Part shown: positions 22,930-34,345 of the stretch, one piece after another
Position numbering within the stretch: position 1 is the stretch's first letter
How the letters are laid out: each line of letters begins with the position of its first letter
DNA from: Massospora cicadina
Lineage: Eukaryota > Entomophthoromycota > Entomophthoromycetes > Entomophthorales > Entomophthoraceae
DNA: 64,000 nt
Direction of reading: 5' to 3'
Assembly (NCBI GenBank): GCA_022478985.1
Contig: JAKSZP010008025.1
Location: forward strand, 107,616 to 171,615
Program-made: the position numbers and the translations under genes
Notes under the pieces: model-generated
What the model was told of the DNA's origin: nothing
What the model saw: only the letters and a program-made list of their open reading frames with translations
The model's database searches: none

Positions 22930-24846
22930 TGAGGATCTGGTGATAGCTGATATGGCAATCCATGAGAGCACTGGGTAAATAAAGATCTCAGTGAAGAAGG
23001 TCAGAAGTGGCCATTTTTATAAAATAGAGACCAGTGTCCCATTAGCTCTTTCCATGGTACCATCAGTCAAGGGGTTATAGGGGGCCAAGAAAAGCTGTTT
23101 TGTTCCCATAGAGGTAGCAAGAATTTCCACCACTCTGGAGGTAAAATTTTTCCATTGTCACAGAGCAGGACCTGAGGACAACCATGGCGAGATATATATT
23201 GATGAAGGAACGTGGCTGTGGCTTTGACAGTTTGAGCAGGAAGAGCCACGGTCTCAACCCATTTGGTGAAATGATCAATTCTAACCAAGATATAACGATT
23301 TCCAAAAGTTGTCTGAGGTAGAGGCCCTACCACGTCCAAACTTATGGTGTGAAAAGGTTGTTAGGGCTTAATCAGTTGATACTGGTACCTGTTCTTGTAG
23401 ATGGATTTCTTTTTGCAGGTCAGATATGCATCCAGAGCTCCAGTTATTGTCTCCATGATGCCCTCCCAGTAATATTGATCTTTAACCCACACATATGTTT
23501 TCCATACTCCACTATGCCTTAGAAGAATATATACTCCAAAAAATGGGTACTCGCTTTGATGGTCTGAGGTAGGGCAACCAATTGACCCCTATTTTCTTTA
23601 TACAACTTCCCACTTTCAACCTTGGTATTGTGAGAGTGTCGAGCTAACATTTTCTGGATAGGTTCATCCTCACCTTCCCAGGCGTCAGGAGTCATAAGGA
23701 GGTCATGCAGTCTCTCAGCTTCACTATTTTCCAGGTGAAGGATAAGCAACTGAGTAAGCTTTAGCATTCATATATCAGGTTCTAGCTTGGTGCTCAATCT
23801 ATATATCGTAGTGTTGGAGCTTTAAGGCCCAGCAGCCAACCGCCCAGTGGGATCCTTCATATTTGTAACCACTTCAGGGGAGGCGTGATCAGTGACCACA
23901 GTGAAGGAAGTTCCATATATAAAGGAAGGGCGGTAATATTTTACAGCCAGCAGGACTATAAGGCACTCCTTCTCAGTGATGCTATAATTACGTTCAGCCT
24001 TATATAACGTCTTTCTGAATTAGGAGACGGGGTTGTCCACGCCATTAGCATCCAGTTGATCTAAAATGGCCCCAACCGTGTAGTTGGAGGCATCTGTAAG
24101 TAAGAGGAAAGGGTTACCATAGTCAGGGTGGCGCAGGATTAAACTCTTTTGCAACAACTGCTTTAGTTCTCAAAGACTGCTTATTGTTCAGCTCCCCAAT
24201 GAAAAGGGGCAATATTAGCCAATAGCCAGACAAGAGGCTCACTTAGTTGGGCGAACTAGGAGATCAATTGTTGGTAATACCCCAACATACTCAATAATAC
24301 CTGGATATCACGCATGGTTTTAAAGCAGGCACTTTATATATGGCCTCAACCTTGTCTTGTAGGAGTTGAATTTCTTCCTGTGAAATGACATATCCAAGGA
24401 AATATAATTTCCTCAGGAAAAATGTGCACTTGGAGGGCTTTAACTTAATGTTGGCCTCATATAGGAGCTGAAATACTGCCTTCAGGTGAGCAAAATGTTC
24501 ATTGAAGGTTTTTGAGAGCACCATAATGTTATTGAGATAAACAATGATGCAACTTAACTTCAGATCCTGTAAGATATGGACCATGGCTCTCTGAAAAGTT
24601 GAAGGGGCATTGCATAACCCTTGAGGTAGTTGGGTAGGTTGGAAGAGACCCTCACTGCAAATAATAGCGCATTTCTCATGATCTTGGGGAGAGTTCCATT
24701 TGCCAATAATTACTAACCAAGTCCATGACTGAAAAGAAGTTAGAGCTGGATAGGTGAGCTAGGGCGTTGTCAATTTGGAAGTAGGATAACTATCTTTCTT
24801 GGTGAGGTTGATCAGTTTATGGTAAATATAACTACCTGATGACCTC
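22930..24846 (-). pseudogene. Element C RT C-terminus, RNase H and integrase
   Basis: On the minus strand, the RT palm end is at 24584-24291 (MVHILQDLKLSCIIVYLNNI, with LNN in place of LDD) followed by LKPSKCTFFLRKLYFLGYVI. RNase H follows at about 24280-23830. A zinc-finger remnant precedes the integrase core at 23339-23067 (MDVVGPLPQTTFGNRYILVR, FTKWVETVALPAQT, CPQVLLCDNGK). The sequence joins 15488 across element E. The RT catalytic Asp residues read as Asn in this copy. Confidence 0.87.
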
Positions 24847-25185
24847 TCTGGAAGTTTTGAATTACACTTCCAATGGGCAGGTTTTCTCTCAAAGTTACAC
24901 TGATTGGATTCTCCAAAAAAAGAAATAAATTTAAAGTAAAGTCAATTTATAATTTGACTTTTATGATATTATCAAAAGGATGGGATACTTATAGGCTTCA
25001 TAATGGCTCATAATCTATCAGAGCAAAAAAAATCTCTGCACAATTGAATCTAAATCAATTGATTGGGATGAGATTGATTGTTAACCTTGATAGATTGAGA
25101 TATATTGCGCTCTCCTTCCAATGATGCTGGGGGAATCGATGGAGTAGAATTTTTGAAGACAAGAGAATTTGGCGAAATTCTGACA
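24847..25185 (-). repeat. 3' LTR of element F
   Basis: Minus strand begins TGTCAGAATTTCGCC and ends CTTCCAGA. The end is not the usual CA, but the 5-bp duplication fixes the boundary. Confidence 0.88.
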
Positions 25186-25740
25186 CTTCCCCCTCAAGAT
25201 TTGATCACGGTGGAGAGTGACTTCTTAAAAACCTAGGGTGAATACAATTTATCACTATACTGGTATCAACATGAACAATCAAATACTCTAATCCTTTTTT
25301 AAATATAACTTGATAAGGACCAGACCAGTTAGATCCTAACTTTTCAGTTCGCCCACCAGACTGAGAGAGATAGTTCATAACGTAATCCCCAATCTGGTAT
25401 TCAGGTAAAGCAGGTTTATGTTGATTGCTTCTTTGAGTCTCCTTTCAAGTGGTTGCTTCAATCAATTTCATTGCTTGAGCTTGAAGATGAATAATCTCAT
25501 CAGCCAGATTCCTCATAATCAAATCAGAATTCTCTGGAAAGCTTTTCTCAAGGATTGTCTGAACACTAGAAGGGACTGAAGGATCCCACCCATATATGCA
25601 CTTAAAAGGCGACATCTTGATAATGCGATAATAGCTTATCCAATAAGCAAACAAGGCACTAGTCAAATAAAAATTCTACTGAGTTTGGTCATAACTCAAG
25701 TTATTGAGTACAATGGCAGGGATTGTAAAAGTTAATTTCT
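25186..25740 (-). pseudogene. Element F integrase C-terminal remnant
   Basis: The minus strand at 25666-25445 reads FAYWISYYRIIKMSPFKCIY then GWDPSVPS, the region after the integrase core, followed by NLADEIIHLQAQAMKLIEAT, as in elements C and E. A tail region with YVMNYLSQSGG-like sequence extends to the polypurine tract. Upstream it abuts the protease with no RT or RNase H between, showing the deletion. Confidence 0.82.
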
Positions 25741-27912
25741 AATTTTCAGGGGAAGGGACAAAAAAGCTCCAATTGACCGAGTACTCTGAGGTCTAGCCAT
25801 GCCATATCCTTCAAAGTGAGAAAAATTTGGGTGTTAATTTGATCCGCTTGATAAATTTTGATGAAACAACATTCACTGGAGATCCCATATTTATGATAGC
25901 TTTGGCATTGACTTGATTCACTTGAAAGTCATTACAAATATTGCTTATAAACTGAGAGGATAAAGCCAATAAGGAGGGCAAGGAATAAGAAGAACTTTCA
26001 TCTTTATTATACTTGACCAGGATTTGATGTTCTTGCTGTGCACTCATATCATTATTAAGGTGGAGAATCTTATTGGGCTTATCTCTTTTTTCTCTTCCAC
26101 TTCCTTTTTGAAACAACGATCCTCAGTATGAAAATATTGATGACAGTAGTTACACTGAATCGCCCTAGTATTCTCAGGCATAGCCTAAACTTTGGGGCGA
26201 CTAGGTCTAGGAGACTCATAAACTCAAGGTTTTTGGAAAATTGAGGAGGCAATTCCAATAAGGCCTCCTTAATGTCCAAGATACTTCAGAAAATTCTTTT
26301 TTACACTGATTAGATAAACTTGCATTTGCATTCTGGAAGAAAAAGCTGACATAACTGCCATAATTGCATCATCCAAATTTAACTGACCACAAGCCACTAG
26401 AGTCTGAGCTTCCCAATAGAACTGATGAGCAAAGTCTTTGATGGATTCATTTTGGTGGGGCTGTATACCCATAAAAGCCTGCTTTTGAGAGGATAGAGTT
26501 TGCTCACTCCCAAATTCTTTGATTAACGCTTCCTTCACCTGAGACCAGGTAGAGCAAGTCATCAAGTGGGGTACCATGATATCCTGGGCTAAACAAGTAA
26601 GGCAATTTGGCAAATAATTCATCTTTTGGTGATCCATGGCCTCACTTAGCGCCTTTTCATAAAGATAGAGGAAGGAGATAATGCTTCCTTCCCCTGGGGA
26701 GTACTTGTCCTTGAATACCGGTTTGAAACTCATGGGTCATTAGTGGTCAAAACATGAACTCTGGGTTGTTCTGTTTGAGTGGAAGCATAAGAGTTGGAGT
26801 CTGACGCTTGGGAAGAAAATTGAGGATAAGGACCAGCGGCTTCAGTACAAATTTCACTAATCTGACAATCAGATCAGCAATCCTCACTTTCTCATCTAAT
26901 TGGCGAGATAGCTCAAAAATCTGTTCCTGCAGTGCATTATACCTGAGTTCAGCATCTCAATCTTCTCTTGGAGCATTTCTCCTTTAGATTCACAAGCATG
27001 GGCAGAATATTGGTGTTCTTTGCCCATTTACCCAAATTGATCAACTCATCAGATAAAGACTGAAGTGACAAGAGGGGATCGATTGGTACCCCATTGGGGG
27101 TTAAATTACACTCTTTGGCCAATTTATAGAGTTGTTTATGAAAGCGGTCCATCATGATTAAGAGAGAGTCAAATTGTTGGAGGGATCCTTAATGCCCATC
27201 AGCACCCATGGGTCCTCAGGGTCCTTCCACGCCTGGCAGTCCATGAGGCCCTACATTCATGGGGTTCCACGTGGTCCATCAGCACTGGGAGGTCCACGTG
27301 GTCCTTCACCCCCAGGTGGCCCATAAGGTCCTTCAACCCCTGAGGGGACCCATAGCTCCAGTGCTTTTCTCTACCTCGTTGACCTGGAATTCAATTCATG
27401 AGTACAGCTGCTCCAATTGAATGAGGTGGGCTCTAATTTCCTCCTCCATTGATTGATTACGCTCAGAGAGTTGGGAAATACCCTCTCTTTCCATTCTCTC
27501 AAAACTCCTGAACTTGCTTTGTGAACTGTACATCAACAAAGCCAGATATCCCCTTATCAAGCTGAATAAGCTGTTGATGTATTTCATTGAAAAGGGTTCA
27601 ATTACTAATGATGGCATCTCAATTATCTCATCTAAACTCAAAGGCAGACTTGGAAAATTTGGAAACATGATTATTCAAGGACTGAAGTCCTAATAAATTT
27701 AGCATCCCTTGATGGTGCATTCCCACTATGGGTAATAAATGGTATAAGGTTGGGTGTATGAGCTGGTGCAAGTATTGCTCAGGGCCAATTCCTGGCATTT
27801 GGGAGGTTTGCAACACTTCTGTCAGACATTTACCTTTGCAGATTAAGGATAATAATGCTGTAGGTCAATTTCTGCCAAAAAAGGGAAATGTCAGCCATTT
27901 GCGATATTCTGA
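25741..27912 (-). pseudogene. Element F gag and protease with collagen-like segment
   Basis: In minus-strand order: an N-terminal piece (27816-27400, including SERNQSMEEEIRAHLIQLEQ), a Gly-X-Y-rich stretch at about 27360-27180 (EGPYGPPGGEGPRGPP, then VGPHGLPGVEGP), a helical segment (27155-26949, SLSDELINLGKWAKN), the capsid (26733-26269, FKDKYSPGEGSIISFLYLYE ... NLDDAIMAVMSAFSS), a zinc knuckle CNYCHQYFHTEDRC at about 26151-26110, and the protease (AIINMGSPVNVVSSKFI, 25910-25840). Asn-Met replaces Asp-Thr at the protease active site. Stops interrupt the collagen-like stretch. The collagen-like sequence is unusual for a Gag. Confidence 0.8.
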
Positions 27913-28580
27913 TGTCATTAAGAGCTCATTAATTTAAACTAATAATAAAACAATTGAGGAAATTGGTCAAAAGTCCATGGCCAATTCTCAGTGGAACCCC
28001 ATTAATTGGGGAATCACCAGTTTGAAACCCATATGGGCATTAGTAAAATCAGCTGGTCATATTACTATGACCTCACCACAGATTTTGGGGGAATCATTGG
28101 AAGGCACCCCCTGACCCCAACAAAGTCCTTCAATGCACCTGCGCGGGGAACCCCCCTTTTATAGGCTAGGCAGGGGTCCACCAAGGTGCAAGAAATTTCT
28201 TGGGTGGTGATTGGCTCAAGTTTATAAAAATGTTACCTCATGGGTACATTTGGGCCAATCAGAATCTTGCTTCCATCATTCCACTGCCCTGATGCAAGTT
28301 CCCAAACTATGATATGTTGTTCCTGCATATTTCTTAATTTGGACTCGTGAAGGCTATCCCAAACATATTCCCAAATTTTGCCTCAACCTTCAAAATTACA
28401 TTATATACTAGATAGTCAGAGGTTGAGGAGCATCATTTTCCCCTTTATTGCGTGGGTAATAAAATCATCAAAATCCTATTTTTATCAGCGCTTTTTATTT
28501 ATAACTTATTTAATTAAAAATATTTTTGGAAACCAGCTGGCAGAATGCACCAGCAAGCAAAAGTAAGATGGTTTCCCACA
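27913..28580 (+). repeat. Diverged E/C-type LTR inside element F gag
   Basis: Sequence parallels the E LTR in the same order: 'ggtcaaaagtccatggccaa' against 'gggcaaaagaccctggctga', the CCCCTTTTATAG promoter-like region, 'attacctcayggt', and the end 'accagcaagca' against 'acctgcgagca'. It starts TGTCATTAAGAG and ends near CCCACA. I found no matching 5-bp flank, so the ends are approximate. Confidence 0.6.
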
Positions 28581-28923
28581 ACTTCCCATAAAATAGAGGG
28601 TACAGCATTAGATTGAGATTGGGTATAATGGATTTCAGGGATTATTGCCCCTTCAAGCAGTTTAATGATAATATTTTGTAAAACCTCAGGTGGTATTTGA
28701 AAGTCTGAGGTAAAGCTTAAGTTAGGACTATAAAATTCCAAGTTGGCACAAAATTCCAATGTGGAGGGTAATCTTGGTATTTGGGTTTCAGTTAAACGAA
28801 CCCATTATAGTATATGGCCTTGCTCATGGTCTTGAGCTTCTTCAGGCGATAAATGAGAATCCATGGTAGTGATTGCCAATTTCACTGGTGCGTATCTCAG
28901 AGTGCCCCTGTAGTGAGTACCAG
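28581..28923 (-). pseudogene. Element F gag N-terminus and leader
   Basis: The minus-strand frame 28759-28581 (MEFCANLEFYSPNLSF, IPPEVLQNIIIKLLEGAI, SILWEVVG) leads into the gag that resumes at 27912 after the inserted LTR. The leader next to the 5' LTR carries the primer-binding site at about 28922-28905. Confidence 0.6.
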
Positions 28924-29262
28924 TCTAGAAGTTTTGAATTACACTTCCAATGGGGCAGGTTTTCTCTCAGAGTTACACTGAGTGGATTCTCCAAAAAAAA
29001 TAAATAAATTAAAGTAAAGACAGGTTATAATATGACTTCTATTTTATTATCAAAAGGATGGGATATTTATAGGCTTCATAACAGCTCATATCTATTAGAG
29101 TGAATTAATCTCTGCACGATTTAATCTTCAATCAATTGATTGGGATGAGATTGATTGTTAACCTTGATAGATTGAGATATATTGCACTCTACTTCCAATG
29201 ATGCCGGGGAAATCGATGGAGTAGTATTTTTGGATACAAGAGAATTTGGAAAACTTCTGACA
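28924..29262 (-). repeat. 5' LTR of element F
   Basis: Partner of 24847-25185; same length (339 bp) and same TGTCAGAA start on the minus strand. Confidence 0.88.
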
Positions 29263-30749
29263 ACCTCCATTTTTATTTTTTATCAGTTAAAGTGGGGATG
29301 ACTAAGGTCTTTGGGATGGCACCAGCAACCCAGCTTTGACAACTGTTTTAAGCTCCGTCTGCATCTGTACCTCCTCAACTTTTGATTTATGGTAGGGTTT
29401 ATATCAGATGGGATGAGCATCCCCAATTTCAAAGTGTGATTCCAACCCTTCATGTGCCCATAGTAGGTATCAGAGATAAAGGAAATGTTGCTATAGGACT
29501 CCAATAACTTAGAACTTGATTTAGCTCTGCAGGGGTTATATCATCAGATATTTGAACGGTGGGCAGAGTACATAACAATTGATCATCAGGTAGGCCCATA
29601 TCCACCATAGATCCAATACAGTGAAATTGCTTAATGTCCACAATGGGTATCAGCAGGCCTCTTCCAACCTCCTTGTGCTTTTTTATGGCCATGTCCTTTG
29701 TGGTGAGAATCCCCAACAGGAGAGTGATTAGTCACTAATAAGCTGGGTCTAGCACGCCCGGCAAGACTTGAGGCTCAAGAGGGCTAACTCCATCAATGAG
29801 ATTAGGTGAATCAGACAGTTGTTAGGGATTTTATTGGTATTTTTCAAGTCAACTACCCCGTTGTTCACCCACTTTAATTACTACCACTTCAGACTTATAG
29901 AAAGACATAACCTTTAGAGCATCCACTGATTTAGGCAACATCTTGGTGTTGCGTCCTACCATTGTATAGTTTAGGGATAAGGTGGAAGAGGGGTACTCAA
30001 CAGTTTAATCATAATCTTTGTTTACTGCTCTTCATTAGTTAGAATTAGAGGAAAATTGTAGTTCATTAGGGAGAGATAGCCCCGCTTCAAGTTAATAACA
30101 CCTTCATATTTGAGCATAAACTGGGTCTCAATAAGTAGAGCATCTATATTATTGGTCAAGGCCATCGCTGGAGCTGACAAGATAAGTCTCAAAACAAAGG
30201 GGCAGACAAAAGTACGCCCCAATGGCGCGAATTTTGTTTGGGCCTGCAGTTTCAAACTCTTGAGTGTAGTCTAGGTTGGGGGCTAGCATAATCTTTTTAA
30301 TAAGTTATGTGTACCACGTTCACAAGGGACCCAGTGTCAAGGATAGCCCTAACCCACACTCCATTAACAACGACCTCCACTTTAGTTAAAGTTCCACCCA
30401 AGGTGGGGGAGAGCGAGGACCTCCTCTAGTTGGAGAATAGAGGCAAGTCTTTTGGCAGTGTCAGGGTATTTTTCTTGGATAAACTGCAGGATGTGAACAC
30501 ACTGAGTATATCGGATGAATGTGGCAATGAGCTGGTCAGCATCACTGGCAGTGTCAATAGTCTCAAGCCCCTCAACACTTGATGAAGATAAGTTTGACTG
30601 TCGATCTTATCCCAATCCACACTATCCAGTCTCAATTGGTCAGGTACCTCCACTTCCTCTGGAGCTCCTAAAACATAATGACCCCTAACTTTAACACCGC
30701 CTTCAGATTCATCATCAAAGGGGTTATTGATGCAGATTAGGGAGGCCAT
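29263..30749 (-). pseudogene. Element C linker, protease and RT N-terminus
   Basis: On the minus strand the acidic linker is at 30749-30426 (NNPFDDESEGGVKVRGHYVL), parallel to element E at 17540. The protease motif AILDTGSLVNVVH lies at about 30345-30305. The protease end at 30255-30022 reads IETQFMLKYEGVINLKRGYL, and 29716-29450 gives GLLIPIVDIKQFHCIGSMVD, the segment before RT. Chromovirus G inserted at 30750, within the linker, and element F at 29262. Confidence 0.87.
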
Positions 30750-31638
30750 TGTTGTGTTTACATGACCTTATGAGGGCACCAACATCAAGGAGAAGGCTGG
30801 GCAGCAGGAGGTCCAAAAGGTTAAGCCTCAGGACCTTTTTGACCTAAAGCACACCTTAAACTAACGTTGGGTACAAGGCAGGTATGCCCAAGTTGGTACA
30901 AGTGAGGTGTATAACGCCCAGCCCCTTGTTTCTGATGTTGCGTTAAAATGGACGAGATTTTTCTCAACAATGATGGCTCAATTCAGTGCATTGGTGAATG
31001 GGGTTCAAACCCCATTCAATTTACAAAATTACTAACTTGGGTCAGGCTCAACTTCAATCAATCACTCAAGTAAGGTCAATTTTGAAGTACATTATCCAGT
31101 CAGATGGGAGCATGCGCTAATTGGTGCACCAAGGCTTAGTACCAATTTCTTCAATCAATAATTTCCACTAGTTGGCTGAAATATGTATGCTTGAGACTAA
31201 CATTTCTCATTGGGCATCTTGATATAATAAATCCTTTATTAGTTTAACGTTTTTCATATGTTGACTTGGGCAAACCTGTGCGCGGACCTCTTCAAGGAGG
31301 TCTCATGTCACGTTAGCCAATTTATTCTTTAAAAATTATTACAGCCTCAGGAACACCGCTGGGCCTCCCAGGCTCACTCCAAACTGGGTCACCCAAGCAC
31401 TCTAGCCCTGTACAAAGTTTGGTTTTGAACTTCCCTTTGAGTCACAGCCAAATTTTGCTAGATGATCAATTCCTAATTACCTGCAAAGTGCTAATCACTC
31501 TCGCCATATGTCGCTTTAGCTATAAATCCCTCTGCTGTGCTATCTTTACATTGACCCTGATGACTAGTTCCCTTGCGTTAGTCCAGTGCACTGTGCACCA
31601 CCACGCTGGGAACTGGATAGTTATAGACTCTCCTTACA
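30750..31638 (+). repeat. 5' LTR of element G
   Basis: TGTTGTGTTTACATGAC ... CTCTCCTTACA. Matches 35936-36825 and the solo LTR at 36956-39795. Confidence 0.92.
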
Positions 31639-32480
31639 TTAGATGAACAACTATTTTTCTTACATGCACAAACTTTTTCCGTGTGGGACTTTCATGAAGT
31701 GAAAATGGTGTGTGCCAGCTGTTGGCCATGGTCATGGTGGGTCTCACCATTGTTTTCCCATTTTTCCAATATTTAGAGATTCTTGGTGTTATTTTTTCTA
31801 CCTCCAACTGGAAAGTACCTACCCTTATTGTCCTTACCTGGTGGATACAATGCTTCATGATCTGAGAGTCATGATTACCCAACTTTTCACCAAAATCGAT
31901 AAATATAACACCAAAAAAAAATTCTTGGCAACTCATTGGGATGGTGCAGGTGGGATCATTGATGAAGGGCCTGATGGTGATGGCCTTGGATAATGTCATA
32001 CAACCCGTTGCCAAATTAGGCATAGGGTTATGCGCAGCCCAAAACATGCTTTATAATGACGTTTCCATATACACAACCAAGCCATATATCTTCTCTTATA
32101 ACTCAGATATGGACCACATTTCAGTATATTAATTCACCCCTGAAAACCCACGATTGACCACCACAATTATACGCAGAACCAGGAGGTGGAGAAGGAGTTA
32201 CTATCTCAATACAAAAACGGTTATGCAGTTGATGAAACTATGGTAGATAACATCGATGAATCCCCCCTTGGGTTGGGACCATCTAGTACTAAAAAAAGAA
32301 ACTATGGTAGATATGTGACCTCAGTACTAAGAATGTTTAAATATCCCTCTCTATTCTATGATTAAAAACATACCCTGGGGGTATGTTCAACCCTGAAGAA
32401 GATTTTGGTGGTAAAGTGTTGACATTTTCTGTTCTAAATAAAAATCATTTATGATATTTTTTATTGACTGCTACCCTTTC
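31639..32480 (+). pseudogene. Element G leader/gag with hydrophobic segments
   Basis: No capsid fold is recognisable. One plus-strand frame from about 31706 has a long hydrophobic run (CQLLAMVMVGLTIVFPFFQ, then VPTLIVLTWWIQCFMI), and another near 31930-32050 reads GLMVMALDNVIQPVAKLGIG. Similar hydrophobic segments occur upstream of gag in the element at 62097. The frame VEKELLSQYKNGYAVDETM near 32190 is cut by the 48-bp insertion. Gag proper seems deleted or unrecognisable. Confidence 0.45.
32250..32297 (+). mobile_element. 48-bp LINE-tail insertion
   Basis: Reads ACATCGATGAATCCCCCC then TTGGGTTGGGACCATCTAG and TACTAAAAAAA. An exact 16-bp duplication, gaaactatggtagata, flanks it (32234-32249 and 32298-32313). 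It is the longest of the clean tail insertions and defines the 3' end of the source LINE. Confidence 0.92.
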
Positions 32481-33050
32481 ATCCCCTTTAAGAATAATCA
32501 GCACTACTACTTTGGTGGATACTGGAGCCTCTGAGAAATTTATTAACAAAGGCCTAGCTGACTACCTTGTGCTGAGTTACTTGCTAGGTGGCATAATTAT
32601 AGGAGGTGCTCCAAAGGTATTCCCACGCTGAAAATTATGGGGTTAGTGGATTATCAGGTTAGCAAATATAATTTGTCTATACACTACTCAAGCTATCGAA
32701 ACCTCTTGTACCCCATCATTTTGGGTGGTAAAGTTGTGGCGAAAGTTTGACGTCAGAACCAACTTGAAAGACAATACCATATCCTTAACTTTTAATAATG
32801 GTCATGTGTTAGTTGTCCCATTGGCAGAAACAAAATTTCAGGGTGATTTTCCCCACTGGCCCGATATCCACGCATCCAGTCTTGTTCTGTTGCTAAAGCC
32901 CTCTTTGGAGGTTCCCTTAAATTCCTATTTGGAGGGGTTGGAATCTTCATTTGATGCGGCTTCAGTCAATGTACTACCAGCCAACTCAGGGTCTAATTGC
33001 AAGTTCAAGCTCACAGTTGATCTAGTTCTTATATCTTCCCCAATTTATCC
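32481..33050 (+). pseudogene. Element G aspartic protease region
   Basis: LVDTGASEKFINKGLADYLV at about 32513-32575 carries the DTGA active site. After a break, the 32725-33050 frame (LWRKFDVRTNLKDNTISLTF) gives the segment between protease and RT. Confidence 0.85.
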
Positions 33051-33835
33051 GTTGACAGTACAGGAGGAAGTGGCCTTAGATGTGTGGGTTAAGGAGCAAT
33101 TAGCAAAAGGTGCTATTTTTCAGCAAACCTCCCCTGTATGTTCCTCACTTCTCTTTATGGAGAAGGCCGATGTACCTTACACCCAAGCATAGATTATGGG
33201 AATTCCAACAACTTCACAGTACTAGACTTGCATCCCATCCCTCTGGACTAACAGATTGAACACTATGTGGAGAAGGCGAGAGTCTCCTTAAGTTGAATTG
33301 TTTAAACGCGTTCAATTAGATACATATCAAGAGGGTACTAGGAGTGGCTGACCGCATTCTGTACCAGGAAAGGGATTTTCCAATTCCAGGTTATGCCCTT
33401 TGGGCTTAAAAATTCCCCTGATATCTTTCAACGCCGCATTGATATGGCTTTGGGGACCTGCTGGGGGTATGATCAGTAGCTTATATGGATGATAGTTTGG
33501 TATTTTCCCCTGACAATGAGTCCCATGCAGTACACCTTTGGCAGGTTGTGGAGCATTTGAGGGCAGCTGACCTTACATGAAAAATAAGCAAATGTGAATT
33601 TTTTAAGTCCTAGGTCACCTTCCTGGGCAATGTCATGTTTGACCAAGGGCACATAATAACTCCAGACAAGGATAAGGCAATTTGTGAGTGGCCCACTCCC
33701 ACTTTGGTTAAGGAATTGAGGAGTTTTTTGGGGACATGTATGTTCCTTAAAAAGTTCACACCAAACCTTTCTGAAGTTGCGGCGCCTTTGTATAAGGCAA
33801 GTGGGGCAAAAGTGATACAGTGGTCCTAAACTTTG
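33051..33835 (+). pseudogene. Element G reverse transcriptase
   Basis: Starts with YPLTVQEEVALDVWVKEQLA, the region before the RT fingers. [16 protein letters not shown] sequence near 33375 and the catalytic YMDD at 33482-33493 (LAYMDDSLVFSPDNESHAVH) identify the palm. The thumb/connection part is at 33635-33829 (MFDQGHIITPDKDKAICEWP, FLGTCMFLKKFTPNLSE). A stop at 33190 and frameshifts separate the pieces. Confidence 0.9.
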
Positions 33836-34285
33836 CAGGACGTCTTCCAAGTGATAAAGTGTACCTTTCTGTCCACATCTGTTCTTCTCCATGTTGACCC
33901 CAATAAAGAGTTCATTGTCGCTTCTGATTCTTCCAACTTCGCCATAACAGAGGCCCTATTACATGTAGGTGAAGATGGAATAGAGCATCTGGTGTGATAA
34001 TTTCCAGGAAGATGTCACTACCAGAGTTAAACTACGCCGTATATGATATAGTTATCAGCAGTGGTTGAGGCGCTGACCTCTTGGCGCCATCACTTGCATG
34101 ACTCATCCCAACCCTTCCACATATGTACAGATCACCATGCCTTGCTGTACTACCATGCAACACATGTCTTAACTCCACAGCAGACCTGCTGTCATGAGAC
34201 CCTAGCCCAATTTGCGTTTTCTTATGAGTTTACTAAGGACAAGGAGAATGGTTTTGTGGATGCTTTGAGCCGCAGCCTGAACTAG
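33836..34285 (+). pseudogene. Element G RNase H
   Basis: FIVASDSSNFAITEALLHV near 33910 is the first catalytic strand. The frame at 34061-34285 (VEALTSWRHHLHDSSQPFHI, CTDHHALLYY, FVDALSRS) gives the TDH-L and final DALSR motifs. Stops at about 33998 separate the halves. Confidence 0.88.
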
Positions 34286-34345
34286 CTCCAGATTCTAAGT
34301 AGGTAGAGGTGCATAATACCCATTTGATATTTCCACCAGGTAAGA

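Larger units (their letters stand above)
24847..29262 (-). mobile_element. Gypsy element F, internally deleted
   Basis: LTRs of 339 bp each lie at 24847-25185 and 28924-29262, with an exact 5-bp duplication, acctc (24842-24846 and 29263-29267). The insertion splits the RT of element C. Gag, protease and the tail of integrase are present, but RT, RNase H and the integrase core are missing, so it is non-autonomous. A purine tract (cttgagggggaag on the minus strand) precedes the 3' LTR, and TGGTACTCACTACAGGGG follows the 5' LTR as primer-binding site. A diverged E-type LTR interrupts its gag at 27913-28580. Confidence 0.9.

Noticed and set aside
31634..32047. 137-codon minus-strand frame in element G
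   Set aside because: It is antisense to the element's leader, lacks any domain signature and overlaps plus-strand hydrophobic frames.
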